This document shows positions 10,672 through 18,520 of a DNA stretch of 64,000 nt, in pieces; within the stretch, counting starts at the first letter, position 1; each line of letters starts with the position of its first letter. The DNA comes from Gammaproteobacteria bacterium (GTDB lineage: Bacteria; Pseudomonadota; Gammaproteobacteria; SZUA-229). Below the pieces are notes generated by a model that worked only from the letters and a program-made list of their open reading frames with translations, was not told where the DNA came from and did not search any database. The stretch lies in NCBI GenBank assembly GCA_029881035.1, contig JAOUNI010000008.1, forward strand, positions 1 to 64,000, read 5' to 3'. A program made the position numbers and the translations under genes.

Positions 10672-10904
10672 TCTACTTGATAATTTTAAACATAGCTTTT
10701 TTAAATATGAAACCGCTATGTTCGATCACATACCCCTCCATAAAGACAGGGCCAAACCCACCATTAAATAAAATGACTTCATCCAACATTGGGCTATGCA
10801 GTCCCTTTTGAGTATGAAAGAATGAATGCAGTTGCTTAATTAATTTGTCCGTGAAAACAAGGGAAGCTCACTCTGCCCCTAAATATTCAGTTTTTTAATC
10901 AAAT

Positions 10905-11315
10905 ATGAACATTAGCTACAAAGTAAACGTACCAATCTCAACAGAACAATTTCTTTCTATTCTCCGCGAATCGTCGCTAGCTGAACGCAGGCCGGTTGAT
11001 GATGCTGCGTGCATTGATGGCATGATTAATAACAGTAATCTGGTTATTACTGCCTGGGATGATGAAACACCTATCGCTATTGCTCGATCATTAACTGACT
11101 TCCATTATGCCTGTTATCTTTCTGACCTTGCTGTTCATAAGAAATACCAGAACGAAGGTATTGGCAAAAAACTACTCTCAACAACGCAGCGGCAACTCGG
11201 GCCTAAATGTAAACTGATTTTAGTTTCTGCGCCTGATGCCAATTCTTATTATAAGCACATTGGTTTTACTAATAATGAACGTTGCTGGATTCTCAATCGC
11301 AACGAATGTATATAA
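10905..11315 (+). CDS. GNAT-family N-acetyltransferase
   Basis: LSDLAVHKKYQNEGIGKKLLSTTQ acetyl-CoA binding motif. Confidence 0.88.
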   Translation: MNISYKVNVPISTEQFLSILRESSLAERRPVDDAACIDGMINNSNLVITAWDDETPIAIARSLTDFHYACYLSDLAVHKKYQNEGIGKKLLSTTQRQLGPKCKLILVSAPDANSYYKHIGFTNNERCWILNRNECI

Positions 11316-11473
11316 CTCTGCGATGCGGAACATCCGAAGGGCATTGCACCCTATGCGACTTTCCGTAATACTCGATCTTGCTATAACAAGTACATGCCCA
11401 AGTTCAGACCACCGTTGTTAACAGGATGACCCAATACTGTGAACTTACCCCTAATTATTTTCAGGAATAAAAA

Positions 11474-11872
11474 ATGAACAAGATTAAAAACTCAGGATAC
11501 AAAGCACTGGTTATTGTAGAAGACATTGGTTTGCTGATTATCGCTATTTCGACTGTAATAGCCATGGGTTTTGAAATTGTATCCATGTTTAATGTAATGG
11601 CGGTAACACTAGCGGATCTCTTGTTACTTTTTATATACCTTGAAGTACTGGCTATGGTGGGCATATACCTTAGATCTGGCAAGCTGCCTGTTCGAATGCC
11701 GCTTTATATTGCAATCGTAGCCATTGCTCGCTACCTGATTCTTGATATGAAGAATCTGGATACCTTAAGAGTCCTCGGTCTTTCCGGGGCGGTATTGGTT
11801 CTTGCTATCTCTATTCTCGCTATTCGATACGGCCATACTAAATTTCCCTACGCGGATAAGGAAGACAACTAA
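11474..11872 (+). CDS. PsiE-like (phosphate-starvation-inducible E family) membrane protein
   Basis: 132 aa, four hydrophobic segments, IYLEVLAMVGIYLRSGKLPVRMPLYIAIVAIARYLIL. Confidence 0.75.
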   Translation: MNKIKNSGYKALVIVEDIGLLIIAISTVIAMGFEIVSMFNVMAVTLADLLLLFIYLEVLAMVGIYLRSGKLPVRMPLYIAIVAIARYLILDMKNLDTLRVLGLSGAVLVLAISILAIRYGHTKFPYADKEDN

Positions 11873-12026
11873 TAGATTACAGGGTTAGGTGTTGTATTTT
11901 GCCTTTCGATATTTTTTATTCTATACGCAAAATCAATCGGGCCTGATCTCATTGATTTTTCTTTTACTCCTGTTCTCTACGTCTATTTAATGTTAAATTC
12001 ACCCAAATTTAGCATGGAAATTATTT

Positions 12027-12182
12027 ATGAATATAATAAAACTTATCACTGCTATAACTCTTCTTGGTTTTTTAAGCGCCTGCGAAATCAGCGGCCCAAA
12101 AATAAAAATTCCGGGTGGGGTCATAAAATCAACCGGTGCTAATCATTGCCCTCCGGGACAGGCTAAAAAAGGAAATTGTTAA
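12027..12182 (+). CDS. small lipoprotein, 51 aa, C-terminal CPPGQAKKGNC (absent from ORF track)
   Basis: Translated by eye: MNIIKLITAITLLGFLSACEISGPKIKIPGGVIKSTGANHCPPGQAKKGNC; lipobox LSAC; terminator downstream. Confidence 0.75.
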   Translation: MNIIKLITAITLLGFLSACEISGPKIKIPGGVIKSTGANHCPPGQAKKGNC

Positions 12183-12211
12183 ACATACCTAACAGCTTAA
12201 CAAGGCACAGG

Positions 12212-12234
12212 GGCAGATCTTGTGTCTGCCTTTT
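12212..12234 (+). terminator. rho-independent terminator
   Basis: GGCAGA-TCTTGTG-TCTGCC followed by TTTT. Confidence 0.65.
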
Positions 12235-12267
12235 GGTATTTTTATTCCCTTGTATAACCTGCCTCAG
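12227..12267 (+). repeat. copy of dispersed intergenic repeat
   Basis: TGCCTTTTGGTATTTTTATTCCCTTGTATAACCTGCCTCAG; matches 2429-2469 and, in its 3' half, 1515-1558. Confidence 0.6.
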
Positions 12268-12537
12268 TTTTGACTATGCTAGCAGCAATTCGCCATAGTC
12301 AAATTTAAGGGATCAGACCCTCTTACTTTATTGGCCAACGATTGCTACGTGGTTGCCTTCGAGTGCGGGCTAAATTAGCAATTGCTTCTACTGCTTGATA
12401 ATTTGCTTAAACCCTGCAACTATCATGGTTGCATTTTTATATGACTATTTTCACCCCCTTCAAAGGGATGGCGTGGTTATGGAATGACAGAAGCTATTGA
12501 TGCAGCAAACCTTAACATCAGATTTAAAAGGACGCCC

Positions 12538-14322
12538 ATGAAAAAATTATTTATACTTATTCCACTTTACCTCATCGCTATGGCCAGTACCGTTGAGGCT
12601 AAAGTCATTCCTTTAGTCGTTGAATCTACATTCACGAATGATACCTGGTTTCCTCTTCCTGTTGATCAAATGAAAGCTGCTGCTGTTGATACGGCTTTAA
12701 CAAAAATTTCTAGCACAAAAAAGTTTGCCTTTTTATATAAGTCTGAAGATAAGAATATCAGGCCAGGATCTCTGAATCTGGCTGTCACACTGGTTGAGCC
12801 TGCTGAGTCCGCCAAACTAACCATAAAACTAAACCTTCCTGAGAACGGCGGTTCCTATGTATCTTCATCATCTGTTTCGCTACGTGATAAAGATCATAAA
12901 CAGATATTTGAAACTTTACAAAAGTTGGGTAGTGCTGCTGCGGATCAGCTTAATTTATCTGCAAGTGAAATTAAGAGCATCGATACTAGCGACGTTCAAA
13001 GTAATAAAATTTATAACGAAATTATGTCATTAAATATTAACGTTATTGAGCTACATAAAAGCATAGGCAATAGTGGTGCTGCGTCACACAATATGGCCAT
13101 TAATACTCGACTTGGCAAACTCGATACAATTATAAGCAAGCTGGATGAGCATCATAACTACGTGAAGAAAAACGATGAATTACAAAATAGAAAACTTGAT
13201 TCTATATATTCAGAATTACAAAAACTAAATATTGGCACTAACACTGGCAATTCGCCACCAGACGGAAAGGAATTATCCCTGTTTGATGTCAAACTATTAC
13301 CTATCGTTGATACTGCAATAAAATTAAAATATAAAAAAGATTTTTCAGGTGCCAGAAATATATTATCTAAAGTCGTTAAGAGCAGGGAAATATCTAAATT
13401 ATTTAGAAGCGCCGTTGAAGAAGAGCTATTAATTAATCTTCCACTTTATGAAGCCGATACCAAAAAAACCGAACTTTCCTTTGCATTTACGGATCAGGTC
13501 AAGGGTGACAAATATCAAAAAACCGTTGATCATATCAGATCACTCTATGAGTCCGTTCTAAAAAGACCAGATGTCTTATTTAAAAAGCGTATTGAGATAA
13601 AACAGCAACTGGATTCACTGATGATATCTGCTGACAGCATGGGAGCAGTCGCAAAAATGATGCGCATGAATGAACTGAATAATCTTAAAGTAATGCTTCG
13701 TGTTCACATGCAACGAAAAATGGCTATGGGCTCAAGAGGCAATGATGGATTTTGCCCTAAAGATGATGAATTACAAAAAGTAATAAGGAAGGCGAGCATG
13801 AGCGTATTTACACTCAACTCGATAAAAGAATCTAACAATTGGTGCATTCTTTTGCTTGATGACGGGAATAATAAATCAGAACAGATTAAGTTCAATTATG
13901 AGGAGGCAATTATTGTTGATGTTAACGTAGTAGCTGCTACCCCATTGCCACCCGTAAAGAAAACCAGTGGTAAACGTGGCAGAAATATAATGGCTGAACA
14001 GGCGATACGAAATAAAGTTGTATTATTTAGTAATGCCATTGCTGCTTATTATAAAAAAAATAACATGCTACCAATATCCATATCCGATCTAATATGTCGT
14101 GATCCATTCAAGCAAATGGAAGAATATAACTGCGCCTCAGCACAGAAGGATGGCATATTTTATATAAAACATGAGGATGACTGGGTGTCTATCGAATCAT
14201 ACATTTCTGATAGCGAAATTTTAAAGAAATGCAGGGCAACGAGATTTCTTGAAATGTTTGATCCTCGATACGGTGAGTGTAAAGATTTAGATATTAATTC
14301 CATTCCTTTATCAGAGACATAA
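12538..14322 (+). CDS. exported protein of unknown function
   Basis: Signal peptide MKKLFILIPLYLIAMASTVEA from internal ATG at 12538; no family recognised. Confidence 0.75.
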   Translation: MKKLFILIPLYLIAMASTVEAKVIPLVVESTFTNDTWFPLPVDQMKAAAVDTALTKISSTKKFAFLYKSEDKNIRPGSLNLAVTLVEPAESAKLTIKLNLPENGGSYVSSSSVSLRDKDHKQIFETLQKLGSAAADQLNLSASEIKSIDTSDVQSNKIYNEIMSLNINVIELHKSIGNSGAASHNMAINTRLGKLDTIISKLDEHHNYVKKNDELQNRKLDSIYSELQKLNIGTNTGNSPPDGKELSLFDVKLLPIVDTAIKLKYKKDFSGARNILSKVVKSREISKLFRSAVEEELLINLPLYEADTKKTELSFAFTDQVKGDKYQKTVDHIRSLYESVLKRPDVLFKKRIEIKQQLDSLMISADSMGAVAKMMRMNELNNLKVMLRVHMQRKMAMGSRGNDGFCPKDDELQKVIRKASMSVFTLNSIKESNNWCILLLDDGNNKSEQIKFNYEEAIIVDVNVVAATPLPPVKKTSGKRGRNIMAEQAIRNKVVLFSNAIAAYYKKNNMLPISISDLICRDPFKQMEEYNCASAQKDGIFYIKHEDDWVSIESYISDSEILKKCRATRFLEMFDPRYGECKDLDINSIPLSET

Positions 14323-14417
14323 TCAGGAGATTTGAAATCATGGCGCCAGTCTCATCCATATTCATTAAATGAGAACTGGCCTAGATCGCAATCTACCTTT
14401 GATACCACCGGATAATA

Positions 14418-15209
14418 TTATTTCGCTTCAAAGATTATCGAAAATTCTCCAAGATCACCATAACGTAGGTTGATCGCTTCACCGAAGGCAAACTTGAGCA
14501 CGCCTGCATAAGACCCGGTAATGATCTGCTGCCCTTTGTGCATGCCAATGCCCTGTGCTGATAAAAAATTAACCAGCCAGTAAAGTCCCGCGCGTGAGTT
14601 GCCATTGGGATGTTTGGCCTGTTTAGTTTCCAATGTGCCATCGGCGTATTGAATCGTCAATAAAAACTCAGCCAGATCAGGCGGTGTATTTTCAGGTAAC
14701 TCGGGGCCTAACCAAACTCCCTGGTTAAGTAAACCATCGGCTAAGGCATCAAAAAAAGTAGCCTGTTCTGGTGAATCATAACGGCTTTGAATCAGTTCCA
14801 GTGCCAGTCGGGTTGTCGCAATTGCAGCATCTATTTCGGCTTCACTGTATGGCGTAGCTCTGGGCGGTACATCGTGTTTAAGTTCAAATGCCAGCTCCGG
14901 CTCAACTGCAGCAAGGCCATCCTTGTCGGGGTAAAGCTGGCATAAAGCGGGGGTCTGGGGCCGTTGTTGTTGCATCGTTGAGGCATACAGAGCAGCGATA
15001 ATTTGTTTATCATCACTGGGTAATGCGCACTTCCAGCCAGCCACCCCGCTGGCGCTGACTGCTGCAAAAATGTCTCCCACCTTTTGCTGCAAACTAAAAG
15101 CTTCATCGAAGCTGCGCGGTCGGATTTCATTGTTTAATAGTGGGCCGGTTTTACCCGCCGCACGTCGCCTGGCCAGCTCTACTGCCGCGGAAGAATTCTT
15201 CTGGGTCAT
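14418..15209 (-). CDS. 2-keto-4-pentenoate hydratase / fumarylacetoacetate hydrolase-family protein
   Basis: LNNEIRPRSFDEAFSLQQKV, GWKCALPS, VEPELAFEL, GLYWLVNFLSAQGIGMHKGQQIITGSY. Confidence 0.8.
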   Translation of the reverse strand: MTQKNSSAAVELARRRAAGKTGPLLNNEIRPRSFDEAFSLQQKVGDIFAAVSASGVAGWKCALPSDDKQIIAALYASTMQQQRPQTPALCQLYPDKDGLAAVEPELAFELKHDVPPRATPYSEAEIDAAIATTRLALELIQSRYDSPEQATFFDALADGLLNQGVWLGPELPENTPPDLAEFLLTIQYADGTLETKQAKHPNGNSRAGLYWLVNFLSAQGIGMHKGQQIITGSYAGVLKFAFGEAINLRYGDLGEFSIIFEAK

Positions 15210-15489
15210 AAATTATCCCTATTGTTGGCCTCTGTGTAAGAAATGATTGCGTAGCACCTTATTCGGTACTCTCGTCTCTCAATGTAACAGTATCTAAATC
15301 TTCTACAAACATTATTTAAGGCGCAATAAATGTAGAACATTTTATCGGCGTTTGGAAGTCCGGGTCAAAACCACACCAGTCTTGCTATCTTCCAGGTATT
15401 CGCGTAAAAATTGATTTCAGATTTTACAAACTAACGCGCATACAATATTACTGAATAATCCAACAACAAAGATAAATAGGTTTACGACT

Positions 15490-15636
15490 ATGAACACTCT
15501 CAAAACCGGTTTTCTGCTGATAGTTACAGTGCTAACGCTGCTCGCCTGCTCAGGCAATAGTTTATACGGTGACCCCGATGCACAACGTGATCGCTCAAAA
15601 CAGGCACAGGACGAAATGCGTAGAGATACTAAGTAA
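15490..15636 (+). CDS. small lipoprotein, 48 aa, paralogue of 1721-1870 (absent from ORF track)
   Basis: Translated by eye: MNTLKTGFLLIVTVLTLLACSGNSLYGDPDAQRDRSKQAQDEMRRDTK; lipobox LLAC. Confidence 0.75.
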   Translation: MNTLKTGFLLIVTVLTLLACSGNSLYGDPDAQRDRSKQAQDEMRRDTK

Positions 15637-15901
15637 ACAGGAATGAATGGAGGATAAGCTAAAGAAGGCTGATCCCTTTGACTTTTATATGAATTAAATG
15701 GCATTAAAAAGAAAAGCCATTTTCTGACCATACACACACAGAACCAATGGTATGAGTTACACAACATTTCAGAATTGGGTGTACTTTCTACCATGATCGC
15801 ATCGTGAGGAAAGGTAAAGTCTGGAGCTTAATACACGGCTGATTGTGCATAACGTCTGTTCAAATTTACTCCTGCTAAATCTGTCTAGATGACAAACGTT
15901 T

Positions 15902-15992
15902 TCATGATTCAATAGGATATATCGAAGAATAATTCACAACAGCCATGTCATCATCTCCCGTCTTGCTTATTATTCTCTCACTGCCTTCCAAT
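15902..15992 (-). pseudogene. C-terminal remnant of an NAD-dependent beta-hydroxyacid dehydrogenase
   Basis: Reverse-strand frame LEGSERIISKTGDDDMAVVNYSSIYPIES* aligns to the C-terminus of 17551-18435: LEGIERITSKTVEDGMDVMDYSSIYQVICPDGKSEK. Confidence 0.7.
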
Positions 15993-16071
15993 AAAAATCT
16001 CAGGATCAGATCACCGTTCTTGCTAATATCAGCGAATACTGTGTTCTGACTCCTTATTTAAGCCCGCGTTT

Positions 16072-17103
16072 TTGTGTATGTATTCAAGATTTCTGACCTT
16101 ATCTGTTTTCACACTTTTTAATTTATGGCTGTCTGTAGCGCAGGCAGATCAGCCTGATAGTGGCATTGGTCTTTATATTGATCAGGATATGTTAGTCCCA
16201 TTTTCCAATGAAGATCGTGATTACACCATGGGCATGGCTTTTGAGTTTTTCTGGGCGAAAGAGGAAGGTCTTTATCCTTTGGATAATCTGGTTCGTTTAA
16301 CGAGTCAATGGCTGGGCATGGATCATTCCAATAACGATATTGTTTACAGTTTTATGCTCGGTTCGGTTGTTTATACGCCGGATGACTTGTCTGATTCATT
16401 GCCTATATTTGATGACCGGCCATATTCATCTTTAATTTATCTAAGCAATAAAAGGGTGCTCACCGATCATAGAAAAGCGCTTGCTGCAGAAGTATTGATA
16501 GGTCTGTTGGGCAGTAACGTAGCCAAATCAATACAAACACAGCTGCACACTGCTTATCGTGCTGCATCGGGAAGCAATGAGCCTGTTAATCCGCAGGGAT
16601 GGTCTCACCAGATTTCGGATGGTGGGGAACCGACCATGCGCCTACGTTTATCAGGCTCGCTATTGCAACCCGACCTGTCAATGAAAGGGCGGTGGGATCT
16701 GACTACCTCTTATGGTTTATCACTGGGTTATCAAACAAACCTTAATGTAGGTGTTGCCGTTAGAGCCGGCAGTATTAAGAGCCCATTCTGGAGTCTTCCT
16801 TTTGATCCGGTTAATCGAGGGAATTTTTTACCTTCTGTGCCTGAGCAGGAGTGGTATGTCTGGTCTGCTCTGCGCTCACATCTGATTATTTATGATGCGT
16901 TATTACAGGGGCAGTTCAGAGAGAGTGACGTGCAATTCTCTGCAAATCAGATTGAGCGAGTGGTTTTTGATGGCGCTGTTGGCCTGACGACGGGTTTTGA
17001 AAAATCACAAATCACATTCTCACTAAATGCAAAAACAGCTGATCTTAAATTTATGTCCAGGCGACAGATTTGGGGTGGTTTGAACTTCCTTTTTCATTTT
17101 TAA
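16072..17103 (+). CDS. LpxR-like outer-membrane lipid A deacylase family protein
   Basis: Signal peptide; VPFSNEDRDYTMGMAFEFFW, DDRPYSSLIYLSN, QTQLHTAYRAASGSNEPVNPQGWSHQI, C-terminal FLFHF. Confidence 0.75.
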   Translation: MCMYSRFLTLSVFTLFNLWLSVAQADQPDSGIGLYIDQDMLVPFSNEDRDYTMGMAFEFFWAKEEGLYPLDNLVRLTSQWLGMDHSNNDIVYSFMLGSVVYTPDDLSDSLPIFDDRPYSSLIYLSNKRVLTDHRKALAAEVLIGLLGSNVAKSIQTQLHTAYRAASGSNEPVNPQGWSHQISDGGEPTMRLRLSGSLLQPDLSMKGRWDLTTSYGLSLGYQTNLNVGVAVRAGSIKSPFWSLPFDPVNRGNFLPSVPEQEWYVWSALRSHLIIYDALLQGQFRESDVQFSANQIERVVFDGAVGLTTGFEKSQITFSLNAKTADLKFMSRRQIWGGLNFLFHF

Positions 17104-17156
17104 TTTAACGTGCCTTGCAGGTTCTGTGATCAAACTGACCTGAACCCTTCAATTTT

Positions 17157-17522
17157 TCAGAACTGGCCGGATGATAAAAGCACTAGTGTACAGGCGCGAG
17201 ACACTTTTATTCCTGCCGATCTGAGTCTTTTCTCCATAAGTGCATCTTCAGTTCCGGGATTCATAATTACGCGTTCCGGCTTTATCTGTATCACCTCTTC
17301 TATATGATCTCTGAACCTGGATGGATTAACGTATAAAGTGACCGTATTAATTTTTTCTTTAATTTCGGTGACAGCTTTAAAACATTGGTGGCCATCTATG
17401 GTTTCTTTAAAAGGATTGACCAGCCTGACCTCATGACCATGTTGCATCAATGCCGTCATTGCCATATGAGCAAATCGATCTTTCTTCTCACTGGCTCCTA
17501 TTATTGCGACTACTTCAGGCAT
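17157..17522 (-). CDS. CoA-binding (YccU-like) Rossmann protein
   Basis: VVAIIGASEKKDRFAHMAMTALMQHGHEVRLVNPF. Confidence 0.8.
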   Translation of the reverse strand: MPEVVAIIGASEKKDRFAHMAMTALMQHGHEVRLVNPFKETIDGHQCFKAVTEIKEKINTVTLYVNPSRFRDHIEEVIQIKPERVIMNPGTEDALMEKRLRSAGIKVSRACTLVLLSSGQF

Positions 17523-17550
17523 GGCATTTTCTCCGCATCAAAGGCCATCA

Positions 17551-18435
17551 CTATTTTTCAGATTTTCCATCTGGGCATATCACCTGATATATCGACGAAT
17601 AATCCATTACATCCATGCCATCTTCAACCGTCTTGCTGGTTATTCTTTCTATACCTTCCAGTGCATCGGTATTCAAACCGGCTACTTTGGCATCCTCGAT
17701 AAACAGGCGGATATCTTTCAGTAGGTGCTGGGTTGTGAAGTTGGCGGCAGCAAAATCCCGGTCCAGATATTTCTGTAATTTCTTGTCATAGGTTTTGGCA
17801 TACAATGCGCTTTCACGTACGGTTTCCATAAACAGATCGGTATCAACACCATTTTCGATGGCATATCCCAGGCTCAGGGAAAAACCGGCGGTGAGCGAAG
17901 CGATCAACTGGTTCATGGCCAGCTTGAGCGCAGCGGCGGAACCGGTATCACCGATGTAGCGGGGCGCGCTGCCTAATACCTGAAGCGTCGGTAACGTTTT
18001 TTCGAACACGTCTTTTGCACCAGCAGCCATGATGATGAGCGTGCCGGTTTGCGCTTCGGGGATGCTACCGAGCACCGGCGCTTCCAGATAACGGCCACCG
18101 AGTGCGGTTACCGCTTCACCTATTGCTTTTGATTGTGTGGGTGAAATCGTCGCCATCTGCAAGATAGTTTTACCATGCAGGTCAGCTGGTTTATTAGTTT
18201 GATTATTAAGTTGCAGAATGTGGTTAATCGCTTCTGCGTTACTGACCATCAGAATAATGGTGTTGGATGCACTGATCAGTTCATCCGCGCTGACACAGAC
18301 GACAACTCCATTATCGACCAGGTCTTTAATATTGTCCTGGGTACGATTAAAAATCCTGACCGTATAGCCCTGTGACAGAAAGCGCTCAACGAACGCGCGT
18401 CCCATCAGGCCAATGCCGATAATACCTATATCCAC
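17551..18435 (-). CDS. NAD(P)-dependent beta-hydroxyacid dehydrogenase (3-hydroxyisobutyrate dehydrogenase family)
   Basis: IGIIGIGLMGRAFVERFLSQGYTVRIFNRT, GGRYLEAPVLGSIPEAQTGTL, LKLAMNQL. Confidence 0.9.
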   Translation of the reverse strand: MDIGIIGIGLMGRAFVERFLSQGYTVRIFNRTQDNIKDLVDNGVVVCVSADELISASNTIILMVSNAEAINHILQLNNQTNKPADLHGKTILQMATISPTQSKAIGEAVTALGGRYLEAPVLGSIPEAQTGTLIIMAAGAKDVFEKTLPTLQVLGSAPRYIGDTGSAAALKLAMNQLIASLTAGFSLSLGYAIENGVDTDLFMETVRESALYAKTYDKKLQKYLDRDFAAANFTTQHLLKDIRLFIEDAKVAGLNTDALEGIERITSKTVEDGMDVMDYSSIYQVICPDGKSEK

Positions 18436-18520
18436 GCTTCACCTTATGCTGACAATTCAAAGGTCATTATTCTAATAGATTTTCTACGTAGCAATACAGG
18501 CGTGTAAGTTTTGCAAATGA

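Noticed and set aside
11400-11473. Pho box upstream of the PsiE-like gene
   Set aside because: CTGTGAA and CTAATTA occur nearby but not in a consistent 11-bp register; not supportable by eye.
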